From contig OY769938.1 in the NCBI GenBank assembly GCA_963669295.1, forward strand, positions 5,704,001 through 5,768,000: a stretch of DNA of 64,000 nt. The letters run 5' to 3'. Shown piece after piece: positions 27,265 to 35,452 of this stretch. The notes below the pieces were generated by a model. That model had not been told where the DNA came from. It was given only the letters and a program-made list of their open reading frames with translations, and did no database searches. Every line of letters begins with the position of its first letter. The first letter of the stretch is position 1. The translations under genes and the position numbers were made by a program. This stretch comes from G963669295 sp963669295. Lineage in GTDB: Bacteria; Bacteroidota; Bacteroidia; Flavobacteriales_D; CALLUQ01.

Positions 27265-28477
27265 CGTGTTTTAACACTTTTTCTACGGCTGTTGCTACTG
27301 CCTTGACGATACGTTCTACTTGTTCGTTGGTTAATTGGAAGTACAACGGCAGTGATATTTCCTTGCTGTAATTGCTCCAGGCCCCAGGAAAATGCTTTAT
27401 GCTATACTTGTCTTTGTAAGCCGTTAATAAGGGCAGTGGAAGAAAATGTACGTTTACAGCTACCTGTTGTTCTTTTATGGCTTGTATAATGGCATCACGC
27501 TGCGCTTCGGTGGCTCCCTTAATTCTTAACATGTACAAGTGGTAAGCGCTTTCTTTTGCTTCATTTGATGGAGGTAAGATGGCCCAATCGTACGGTTGAA
27601 AAGCTGCATTGTACTGTTGCGTAATGGTCTTTCTCCTGCTCAAATTCTCTTCGTAACGTTCTAATGCTACCAGTCCCATTGCAGCCTGTATATCGGTCAT
27701 GTTACACTTATAGCCTGGTTGAGCCACATCATAACGCCAATCGCTGCCTTGTGTTTTCGCCAATGCGTCTTTGCTTTGTCCATGCAAAGAGTTCACAGCA
27801 AAGTATTGGTATATGGCCTTGTGATCGAATTGTGGGGGTAAACAAAAGGAAACGGCACCTCCTTCAGCAGTGGTTAAGTTCTTCACTGCATGAAACGAAA
27901 AAACGGTCACGTCGGTTAAACTTCCTGTTTTCTTTCCCTTATAGCTTGCTCCTACTGAGTGTGCTGCATCGGCCAACATTAGTATTCGCCCAAGCTGTTC
28001 CTGCTCCTTCGTATTGGCACTGAATTGCTCTTTCACCTGTGCTGATGTTACCAGATTATTCAATGCATCGTAATCGCAAGGCATGCCTCCAATGTCTACT
28101 GGAATAATCACTTTGGTGCGCTCAGTAATGGCTGCTTCTACCTGCTCCACATCTATGTTAAAATCGCTACCCACATCTACCATTACAGGTGTGGCTCCTA
28201 CATGCATTACCACATTGGCTGTAGCACAATACGTATAGGCAGGAATAATTACCTCATCACCTGGTCCTACTCCATACCACCTCAACACCATTTCTAATCC
28301 GGCAGTTGCCGAGCTTAAACAAATGGTAGTAGTGGTGCCACAATATTCCGATAATTGCTGTTCAAACAGCTTGGTTTTAGGGCCTGTAGTAATCCATCCC
28401 GATAGCAGTACTTCGGTAACGCGTTCTACTACACGTTCATCTATCCATGGGGGCGAAAAAGGGATTGCTTCACTCAT
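27248..28477 (-). CDS. DegT/DnrJ/EryC1 sugar aminotransferase
   Basis: PLP enzyme that aminates a keto-sugar nucleotide, giving an amino sugar for the surface glycan. Seen: PPWIDERVVERVTEVLLSGW, LSSATAGLEMVL, DEVIIPAYTYCATANVV, LADAAHSVGASY and the PLP lysine in VFSFHAVKNLTTAEGG. Next to a PglC-like transferase, this suggests a 4-amino-4,6-dideoxy sugar of the PglE/PseC type. The dehydratase and acetyltransferase needed for bacillosamine are not in the window. The 409-residue length is normal. Confidence 0.92.
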   Translation of the reverse strand: MSEAIPFSPPWIDERVVERVTEVLLSGWITTGPKTKLFEQQLSEYCGTTTTICLSSATAGLEMVLRWYGVGPGDEVIIPAYTYCATANVVMHVGATPVMVDVGSDFNIDVEQVEAAITERTKVIIPVDIGGMPCDYDALNNLVTSAQVKEQFSANTKEQEQLGRILMLADAAHSVGASYKGKKTGSLTDVTVFSFHAVKNLTTAEGGAVSFCLPPQFDHKAIYQYFAVNSLHGQSKDALAKTQGSDWRYDVAQPGYKCNMTDIQAAMGLVALERYEENLSRRKTITQQYNAAFQPYDWAILPPSNEAKESAYHLYMLRIKGATEAQRDAIIQAIKEQQVAVNVHFLPLPLLTAYKDKYSIKHFPGAWSNYSKEISLPLYFQLTNEQVERIVKAVATAVEKVLKHVEENI

Positions 28478-28517
28478 CAGGGCTAAATTATGGATTTCCT
28501 ATTGATTGTAGGTACGA

Positions 28518-29753
28518 TCATGCTCGAGGAATTTTATTGTTTAATTCATTGGCATATACCAGCAGTGTTGCAAAGAAGGTGAAAAATAACACTCCCGCTT
28601 GCACTTCAAAGATGGATTCATTGGTGGCATAGATGATGGAAATGAGTGTGAATAGCACCAGCAACCCACGCCGTTGGCGCAATGCCATTCCCAATGGTAT
28701 AAGAAAGATTGCTGCCAACAATGCCAATCCCATATACCCCAGAGTAACCCCTGTTTGTAAGTATTGGCTGTGGGCATTCATGTTTTTTTCCAACGCCCCG
28801 GTATACCCCAGTTCTTCATATTTCTTTAGCAGTTCGTTTTTTACATCCCCAGTACCTACCCCTATCCACTTGTTGTCGTCTATCAGCTTTCCGGCAGATT
28901 CCCATGCGAATACACGCAAGGCAGTACTTTCAGTACTTGTTTTATCGTATTCTCCTTCTTCGAACAATGCCTGAAAGGCACTTTCAAAGCGGTAATAGGT
29001 TCTTGGCGACCATTTCAATAGCATGAAAAAAGAAGCGGCAAAGAAGATCAGGGCCAGTCCTCCGGCAATCCATTTTCGCTGCTTTACAATGTAATAGATG
29101 CCCAGCAAAACGAGCAAGATAAACAGGGTGAGTATTCCATTCTTAGAACTGGTCATGATGACCGCATAGGCATAGCCCATGGCAAGGATCACCATGGCTA
29201 TTTTTAATCCGCGGCTATAAGTTCTTTTGTTGGTGGCCAACAGGTAAATGATGGTGCACACAGCCATGTTAATGTGCATGGCAAAGTAGCTGAGGTGCAT
29301 GGTATGCGAAAAGTACTTGCCGTAAAACTGGTAATGGTGTGCTTTTTCGGTGAAGTAGTTATAAGTGCTTATTCCCAAACAAATGGCAATGGCTACACCG
29401 GTGCCTGCCACGTATACCGAAAGAATGTTTCTCAATTGGTTTCGCTCCAGCCGGTCGGAAGTGGCAATTACCAGGGGCAATAAAAACAAGGAAAGCTTTA
29501 CTTCCAGGTCGAACAGCGCATAGTCGTAATCAGTGCTGTACAAGAGTCCTACTACATGCAACAGATAAAAACACATGATGGCAATGGTGAATGCCTTGAA
29601 ATGAAATTGCTTAAATCCCAATTTTATTCTTGCAACCAACCAGTTTAGCGTTAATGCAGCTACCAGTATGGGCAATGCCTTTTGATAGATGGGCATTACA
29701 AATGCAATCAACATTAAAAGCAGGTAGTGTATGTTAACAAGTGTAGCTCTCAT
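28518..29753 (-). CDS. O-antigen ligase/polymerase family membrane protein
   Basis: About ten to twelve membrane segments, with the Wzy_C-type large periplasmic loop in the middle (LFEEGEYDKTSTESTALRVFAWESAGKLI, then GVGTGDVKNELLKKY and NAHSQYLQTGVTLGYMGL). These are hallmarks of the WaaL/Wzy superfamily, so it polymerises or ligates undecaprenyl-linked glycan at the periplasmic face. Ligase and polymerase cannot be told apart here. Its start overlaps the upstream glycosyltransferase stop by one base (TAATG). Confidence 0.88.
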   Translation of the reverse strand: MRATLVNIHYLLLMLIAFVMPIYQKALPILVAALTLNWLVARIKLGFKQFHFKAFTIAIMCFYLLHVVGLLYSTDYDYALFDLEVKLSLFLLPLVIATSDRLERNQLRNILSVYVAGTGVAIAICLGISTYNYFTEKAHHYQFYGKYFSHTMHLSYFAMHINMAVCTIIYLLATNKRTYSRGLKIAMVILAMGYAYAVIMTSSKNGILTLFILLVLLGIYYIVKQRKWIAGGLALIFFAASFFMLLKWSPRTYYRFESAFQALFEEGEYDKTSTESTALRVFAWESAGKLIDDNKWIGVGTGDVKNELLKKYEELGYTGALEKNMNAHSQYLQTGVTLGYMGLALLAAIFLIPLGMALRQRRGLLVLFTLISIIYATNESIFEVQAGVLFFTFFATLLVYANELNNKIPRA

Positions 29754-30763
29754 TAGCGGGTAATGTTGGCACTTGAGTTTCTCGGTTGTTTATTGAGCAG
29801 GAAAAAATCGAATAGCCCCACTAAATATCCTAAGCCATATCCAAAATGCAAAATGCTGAACACAAAAATTATTCGCAGAAACCATTCGGGCTTCTTCGTT
29901 AAACGTACCGCAAATACTGCAGCCAGGTTTAAGTACAAGAACAGCACCACCATATACATTAACCAAATGTACAAGCTCAACAACGATAACAATGCTCCTC
30001 CAAACAGGAACAACACAAAAAACAAGGGCACCAATTGACGCACTGTAGTGATGGTTTTGTGTTTTTTATTCACAAATACCTTCCAGTAGCCGTATTGATA
30101 ATACTGCCGGTAGAGCTTATTGTACGATGCCCTTACATAGTATTTTGACCGAATACTCTTCGACAAATAAACTTTGTACCCTCCTTGCAATACCCTGAAG
30201 TTAAATTCATCGTCCTGGTTTCTTGTCAATGCTTCATCAAACAACCCTACCTTTTCAAATACCTCCTTTTTGTATGCTCCGAAAGCTACGGTATCTACAA
30301 ATCCTTCTTTATTGCCAGTTCTGAAGTGGGCACTCCCTACCCCAAACCCCGACGACATTGCAAGCGCAATGATGGTAGATGTTTCGTCTTCGCTCACGTT
30401 GTCGATAACACCGCCCACGCATCCAATGGCTTCGTCTACTTCAAAAGCATTCAAGCATTCTTTTACATAGTCTGCTTGAAGTTCAGAATGCGCACCTAAA
30501 ATAATGATGATGTCGCCCAGCGAATTGTTGATGCCCAGGTTTAATGCAAAAGGAGTGGTTTGATTTTCGTTGAGGTGGTAATGGATGTACGAATGTTGTG
30601 CTTCGTACGAGCGAATGATGGCTGGTGTTTGATCGTCGCTTTTCCCATCGCATACCCTTACGTCAAGCAGTGTTTTATCGTAATTGAGGGCTACAATGGA
30701 GTCGAGGCATTTGGCAATGTAGTTTGCTTCATTTTTACAGGGTATGACAATCGATACTTTCAT
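29753..30763 (-). CDS. Glycosyltransferase family 2 (ExoA-like)
   Basis: GT-A fold enzyme: VSIVIPCKNEANYIAKCLDS, a DxD-like CDGKSDD, FALNLGINNSLGDIIIILGAHSEL, and an acceptor motif with TRNQDDEFNFRVLQGGYKVYL. The C-terminus carries three membrane segments (FFVLFLFGGALLSLLSLYIW and following). This layout is that of ExoA-type enzymes, which add a sugar to a lipid-linked intermediate on the cytoplasmic side. It overlaps the ligase gene and follows the GT4 gene by one base. Confidence 0.91.
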   Translation of the reverse strand: MKVSIVIPCKNEANYIAKCLDSIVALNYDKTLLDVRVCDGKSDDQTPAIIRSYEAQHSYIHYHLNENQTTPFALNLGINNSLGDIIIILGAHSELQADYVKECLNAFEVDEAIGCVGGVIDNVSEDETSTIIALAMSSGFGVGSAHFRTGNKEGFVDTVAFGAYKKEVFEKVGLFDEALTRNQDDEFNFRVLQGGYKVYLSKSIRSKYYVRASYNKLYRQYYQYGYWKVFVNKKHKTITTVRQLVPLFFVLFLFGGALLSLLSLYIWLMYMVVLFLYLNLAAVFAVRLTKKPEWFLRIIFVFSILHFGYGLGYLVGLFDFFLLNKQPRNSSANITR

Positions 30764-30764
30764 A

Positions 30765-31856
30765 TCACTGTAGCGCCTTGTATGTTTTTAGCAGCTTCTG
30801 CTCTTCTATCGACCAGTTGTACTTTTCCCATACGGCTTTTCGCCCTCGTTCACCCATGGCTGTAGCTCGATCAGGGTTGTTAATTAACTCGTCTAGCGCT
30901 GCACGAATGGCATGGGGGTGCATAGGGTTAACGCATATGCCGCAATCGTTTTCTTCTATAATCGATTTCCAAATGGGAAATTCTGAAGCCACCACGGGGA
31001 GTCCTGCCGCCATGTATTCAAACATTTTTACGGGTAGCGCATCCAGGTAATTCACAATGGGGTGCAGTGTTACTATGCCCACACGCGATCGTGCAAGCAC
31101 CTCTTTTACTTCCTTGCGGTCCAAAAAACCCAATTCGTTTATTTGTTGCCATCCCGGTTCTTTTACCAGACCTTCGCGTAAGGAGGTAGGCTGTACTTTC
31201 CCTGCTAAGTTTAATCGATAGCTCGCACCGCTCATGGCTTCTACCAATTCAACGATGCCGCGCACCTTTGTAATTGAGCCGATGTAGCACACACTGTTTT
31301 CCTTCTCGGCAGTATTGATGCCTTCCAATTCTTCTAACATAGGGTAGTTGCATACATCTACCACATTGGCATTGAATTGCTTGAACCGATCGCGAATGGT
31401 AGGAGTAGCTGCTACTATATAGCTGAGTTGCTTTGCCTTTTTGTTTTCATATTTTTCGTATACCGAAGCAATGGTGCCTCTAAAGATGGCAGGTATCCAG
31501 TACTTTCCTTTGATTTGCCGCGGAACATCTTCATGCACATCGTATACTACCTTTTTTCCACGTTTCACCAGCTTTACCGCATACGGCAAAAATTCGGGAT
31601 CGTGAAAATGGTAGATGTCTGCATCTAACTCCAGTGCTTTGTGGTATACCGCCTTTGGTGTTTTTTTGATGCGTGCCAACCTGCTTTTGGTGGGGCAAGG
31701 CACCCCAATAATTTGTACGCCATCTTCTTCCTCCGTCTGCGCGTTTGCAGCCAACAAGGTTACGTTGTAGCCCGCCTTACTCAGCGACTTACATTCTTTT
31801 AGGAAAATCCTAACGTCTTTGCTTGGATGTACTGTGGTGATGTGGCAAACTTTCAT
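30765..31856 (-). CDS. Glycosyltransferase family 4
   Basis: GT-B fold retaining transferase. The N-terminal domain begins KVCHITTVHPSKDVRIFLKEC, and the C-terminal domain has NSVCYIGSITKVRGIVELVEAM, then LPVKMFEYMAAGLPVVASEFP (the E-x7-E region). It adds a sugar during repeat-unit assembly; the donor is not predictable. I take the ATG at 31856 because a seven-residue extension to 31877 is unlike homologues. A -7 box lies just upstream, so this may start a second transcription unit of the cluster. Confidence 0.92.
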   Translation of the reverse strand: MKVCHITTVHPSKDVRIFLKECKSLSKAGYNVTLLAANAQTEEEDGVQIIGVPCPTKSRLARIKKTPKAVYHKALELDADIYHFHDPEFLPYAVKLVKRGKKVVYDVHEDVPRQIKGKYWIPAIFRGTIASVYEKYENKKAKQLSYIVAATPTIRDRFKQFNANVVDVCNYPMLEELEGINTAEKENSVCYIGSITKVRGIVELVEAMSGASYRLNLAGKVQPTSLREGLVKEPGWQQINELGFLDRKEVKEVLARSRVGIVTLHPIVNYLDALPVKMFEYMAAGLPVVASEFPIWKSIIEENDCGICVNPMHPHAIRAALDELINNPDRATAMGERGRKAVWEKYNWSIEEQKLLKTYKALQ

Positions 31857-31874
31857 ATACCGCAGGTATGGATT

Positions 31875-31882
31875 CAAAGATA
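31875..31882 (-). promoter_or_regulatory. -7 box upstream of GT4 gene
   Basis: The minus strand reads TATCTTTG, 19 nt before the GT4 ATG, within a 144-bp gap inside the polysaccharide cluster. It suggests an internal promoter. No -33 TTG at exact spacing. Confidence 0.35.
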
Positions 31883-32000
31883 TGTTTTATTCCCCTTCGA
31901 GATGGTGTTCTTTGTATTATCTATACACAATGGTTTGTGCATTATGCCGTTGCTTTCGGGATAAAACGTTGCGGTTGCTATGCTAGTATGCAGAATGGCT

Positions 32001-33272
32001 TTATATGCGATAATTTGTGCGCGAATGCAGTAGCCATTTAAGGAAGAGCAACTGTGCTACAATGGAAAGTGCAGTACCCATTGCTGCGCCATAAATATCG
32101 AAGTATTGAATCAATACAAAGTTGGCTATAGTATTGACCAGGAAGATCAGGAATACGTACAACGAGTGTGTACCTGGCATGCCCAATTGATTGAATAGCA
32201 TTTGAAAAGGCAGGTAGCCTGCTGCCAATGTAAGTGCCCCAATAAGGATGCTGTAAATGACCCAATATTCTTTGTTGAATTCTTGAATGTCGAGTACCCA
32301 CAACCCCAGGGGAAAGAGCAAAATAGTGACCAATGCCATGGCTCCAATAATTTTATAAAATGCCCATACATTGCGTTTCAGCAGCTTGTTGAGCACCTGC
32401 TCTCCGCCCGACATGCTGCGGGCTTTGGTAATGATGGGGTTGATGTTGTTTCTAAAGATGACTGGAATTTGCATCACCCCTTCAGCAATGTTCAATGCAA
32501 AGCTATAAATGCCTACCCTTCCGTCGTCGAGAAACAATCCGAGCATGATGACATCTACCCTTGTATTGGCATCTAACAGGAAGTTGCCCGGCAATGCACG
32601 AATGCCATATACAAAGTGAATAGCAATCCACTTGCGCAACCTTTTGCTGATGGTAATGGAAAAGTATTTGAAGGTATAGATGATAAGAATAACAAATACG
32701 ACCAGTTCTGAAAAAGCGAGCAACGACGGGATGTAATTGGGATTGTTGGTAAAGAAGATGAAAAACACCAGTACTCCCAACATGGTAAGGATGCGCAACA
32801 ACTGGAAGATGGCAAAGGTTTTCATTCTTCGGAACCCATTGTGATAGGCCAGCAATACTTTGTTCAAAGAGAAAAATACCAGTCCCCATATAACGTATTG
32901 AAAGGCTTCTGCTAAATCGGGGCTATGGAATAGCTTACCGGGCAAATCGTGAAACAGGTAGGCCACTCCTGTGATGACGATGGAGAACACAAAGCATGTG
33001 ATTAATGATGAAAGCAAGATAACGTCGGTATGTGCTTTCACCTTAAGGTATCGCGGAATGTACATTTGCACCGATAGGTGCACTCCAGAAACAGCCAACT
33101 GTGAGAGCAAGATATAGATGGCGTATACCTGGTTGAATACGCCTACTACTTCTTCGTTGTATACCTTGAGCAAGATGGCATTGATGATGATGAATATTAC
33201 CCCTGCCAGTACAAAACTCGCCAAATTCCAGATGACGTCGATGCTGAATTTGTTGTTGAGTTTTTGTAGCAT
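32001..33272 (-). CDS. Polysaccharide flippase (Wzx-like)
   Basis: Membrane protein of the MATE/oligosaccharide flippase superfamily, with about twelve helices in 423 residues. It begins with FSIDVIWNLASFVLAGVIFI and has the typical YIPRYLKVKAH and DVIMLGLFLDDGRVGIYSFA. It is expected to flip undecaprenyl-linked repeat units across the inner membrane. The gene is 5 nt from the upstream membrane gene and separated by 144 bp from the GT4 gene. Confidence 0.9.
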   Translation of the reverse strand: MLQKLNNKFSIDVIWNLASFVLAGVIFIIINAILLKVYNEEVVGVFNQVYAIYILLSQLAVSGVHLSVQMYIPRYLKVKAHTDVILLSSLITCFVFSIVITGVAYLFHDLPGKLFHSPDLAEAFQYVIWGLVFFSLNKVLLAYHNGFRRMKTFAIFQLLRILTMLGVLVFFIFFTNNPNYIPSLLAFSELVVFVILIIYTFKYFSITISKRLRKWIAIHFVYGIRALPGNFLLDANTRVDVIMLGLFLDDGRVGIYSFALNIAEGVMQIPVIFRNNINPIITKARSMSGGEQVLNKLLKRNVWAFYKIIGAMALVTILLFPLGLWVLDIQEFNKEYWVIYSILIGALTLAAGYLPFQMLFNQLGMPGTHSLYVFLIFLVNTIANFVLIQYFDIYGAAMGTALSIVAQLLFLKWLLHSRTNYRI

Positions 33273-33277
33273 ACCGG

Positions 33278-34345
33278 TTAATCAAGTGGATTGATGCGGA
33301 ACAACTGATGGCCTACTCCATTTTGGTATTCGAGGGTACAATGTGCCTCTAAGAAGCCATTGAACTCATCGCTATAGGCATTGTATAGATCAAGGGTAAA
33401 GATGTAATCGCACTTCAATTCGTTGACTATGTGCTGGTGTACAGCCCTGTAATCGCGGTCTTTGAATAAAAAGTTGGGGCCGTTTTCGCGGTAATAAAAA
33501 TCGTCTTCACACCAATAGTATACTGCCCTGGCATTGGTGTAGTAATAAATGGCAGGTAGGTTGTTAGAGAGTACTCCCCTCCCCTTTTCGAGCGGCAGTT
33601 GATCGATGTATTGCAAGATGCCTGCAATGTTGTTGGGGTTAATGATGTAGCGTTCGTTGTTCTTTTGCAGGTGAGGAATGTCGTTGTGCAAGAAAGCATC
33701 TTTAAAGAAGATGAGCTTGTCTTTTATGCGCTGACCAATGGTTCTGTTTTTGATTTGCTCCAGTTTCTCCAACTGCTCCTGGCTTTGCTTTACGGTAGTG
33801 CTTGCAATGGCTTCGGCAGTGGCCACCGTTTCTCCTGTTGCTGCTGTTTTACCAAATGGGGAGTATTTGTAGCTGTTGAACAAAATAAGGGCCAGCAAAA
33901 AAGTCATGGCATATTTGCGCAAGAATTTTGCTTCTCCATCAAGCATGTTCCAAAGGAAGTAAATGACCACCGGCATGGTTACTGGCAAGAGCGTCATCAT
34001 GTAACGGTAGTTGAAATAGCCACGTAACGCAATTAACCCGAAGGTGAGTATGTACATGAACACAAATGCCCGCTCCCATTGTTGCAAGCGTTTCCATCGC
34101 CACAGGGCGTGCCCTAGAATGGGAATGATGAGCCAATTGATGTTGCCCAAAAATTCAAACTTAAAGAAGTGCCCCAGGTGCCCTCCAAGCAATAGTTTCA
34201 TAGGGGTATCGATGCCACGGTGGTTGAGGTTGGCATCTATTTCTTCGGGCACATAGTCGATGATGGCATATACGCCCATGAGGATCAGCAAGCACAATAC
34301 GATGCTTACAAAAAACCAGGTGATGTGTTTTGTTTGCCGTGTCAT
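33278..34345 (-). CDS. Membrane protein, possible C-terminal half of GT-C enzyme
   Basis: 355 residues: five or six hydrophobic segments in the first 170 (WFFVSIVLCLLILMGVYAI, IIPILGHALWRW, FMYILTFGLIAL, TLLPVTMPVVIYFLW), followed by a soluble region of about 190 residues. That layout is what follows the catalytic half in GT-C glycosyltransferases. The start is the ATG at 34345, whose A is shared with the TGA stop of the upstream gene (TGATG); the longer frame starts at a TTG. I see no catalytic motif. Together with the upstream gene it would make a GT-C protein of normal size. Confidence 0.75.
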   Translation of the reverse strand: MTRQTKHITWFFVSIVLCLLILMGVYAIIDYVPEEIDANLNHRGIDTPMKLLLGGHLGHFFKFEFLGNINWLIIPILGHALWRWKRLQQWERAFVFMYILTFGLIALRGYFNYRYMMTLLPVTMPVVIYFLWNMLDGEAKFLRKYAMTFLLALILFNSYKYSPFGKTAATGETVATAEAIASTTVKQSQEQLEKLEQIKNRTIGQRIKDKLIFFKDAFLHNDIPHLQKNNERYIINPNNIAGILQYIDQLPLEKGRGVLSNNLPAIYYYTNARAVYYWCEDDFYYRENGPNFLFKDRDYRAVHQHIVNELKCDYIFTLDLYNAYSDEFNGFLEAHCTLEYQNGVGHQLFRINPLD

Positions 34346-35448
34346 CAATAGAATTTAATTTCTTTGAAGATCCATCCTGTTCCCCATAGTACGTCTATAA
34401 CATAGTGAATGCCACCGGCAGCCAGTAGGAGCAATCCTGCTACTACCAATTTTGGCAGGCGTTCTTTAATGAGGTGTCCTTTTAAAAATACCAGTAACGT
34501 GGCCAATGCAATGGCTGCCAAAATTACGCCCATCGAATGGGCGAAGGCTGCCGTACCCCCAAATATGCCTACCCCAATAATGCTCAACCAATCGTTGTGT
34601 TGCACTGCCGTTAAAGTAAATACCAGCATGGCCACAAAGAAAAAGATGCGGTAGGTATCGAGGTGAAAGGTGTAAGTGGTTAAGAAAAATCCATAGGTCA
34701 AAAACATCATGAACACGGTTAAGGTAGCCAGCGCCACACTCTTTCTTCTCAGCCAATAGTAAGGCACCAACATCAGCAACAACCCATAATAGCCTGTAAG
34801 GCTTTTGAAGTACAACTCGTATCCTTCGGTAAAACAACTGTCGAGCAAGTGCTCCCAGGTGCTGAGCAAAGGAAAGGAAAACCCATGCAGCCCGATGTAA
34901 TAAAACGAGGCCGCTTCATCGTAGCGGTGCAAAGCGTAGTCAATGCTTTTATCCCACGCAAACAAACGCGCTTGTATGGTGTATTCCAACATGTCGTGTC
35001 CTAAAATGGGCACAATCAAAATCATGTAAATCCAGTACAATACATACAGCATTACAAACCCCAGCAGCAACTTATTCCACAAAGCGTTCCCCATCAATGT
35101 GCGTCGCATTCCTTCTTTTTTCAAGGAAATGCGTAAAGTGTTGCGCAACTTGCTCCACCACCCCTTTAGCGTATGTATGAGCACCCGCCACTGTTTGATG
35201 TTTGCTGCTGCCACGGCAACAAATAATGCTGCTGTAATGCCTACATAAGTGCCTGCTCCCATGCCGGGCAATAACAAAAACAAGTAATAAATAAGTAACG
35301 AGGTAATGGCGGGTCCCAGCCCCAACGACACCAACAACAAAAAGTTATTGGAATGCAATTGCTTGCGGTTGAAACGAGCCAATAAAAGAAAGAGAATACC
35401 GGAAAACAACAGGTTGGTGATGAAGAATTTTAAAAAGAAATTAAGCAT
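34345..35448 (-). CDS. Membrane protein, possible N-terminal half of GT-C enzyme
   Basis: 367 residues with eight to nine membrane segments. After the fourth comes an extracytoplasmic loop PILGHDMLEYTIQARLFAWD, whose Asp and Glu are placed like the acidic catalytic pair of GT-C enzymes that use lipid-linked sugar donors. A second loop has GFSFPLLSTWEHLLD. It ends right after a hydrophobic segment and hands over to the next membrane gene with a one-base overlap. Expected to add a sugar on the periplasmic side; the family call is inference. Confidence 0.72.
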   Translation of the reverse strand: MLNFFLKFFITNLLFSGILFLLLARFNRKQLHSNNFLLLVSLGLGPAITSLLIYYLFLLLPGMGAGTYVGITAALFVAVAAANIKQWRVLIHTLKGWWSKLRNTLRISLKKEGMRRTLMGNALWNKLLLGFVMLYVLYWIYMILIVPILGHDMLEYTIQARLFAWDKSIDYALHRYDEAASFYYIGLHGFSFPLLSTWEHLLDSCFTEGYELYFKSLTGYYGLLLMLVPYYWLRRKSVALATLTVFMMFLTYGFFLTTYTFHLDTYRIFFFVAMLVFTLTAVQHNDWLSIIGVGIFGGTAAFAHSMGVILAAIALATLLVFLKGHLIKERLPKLVVAGLLLLAAGGIHYVIDVLWGTGWIFKEIKFY

Positions 35449-35452
35449 CCTT

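Noticed and set aside
34773..34961. Frameshift between the two GT-C-like genes
   Set aside because: Both frames are intact to a clean TGATG junction, and I see no out-of-frame continuation, so coupled genes are more likely than a broken one.
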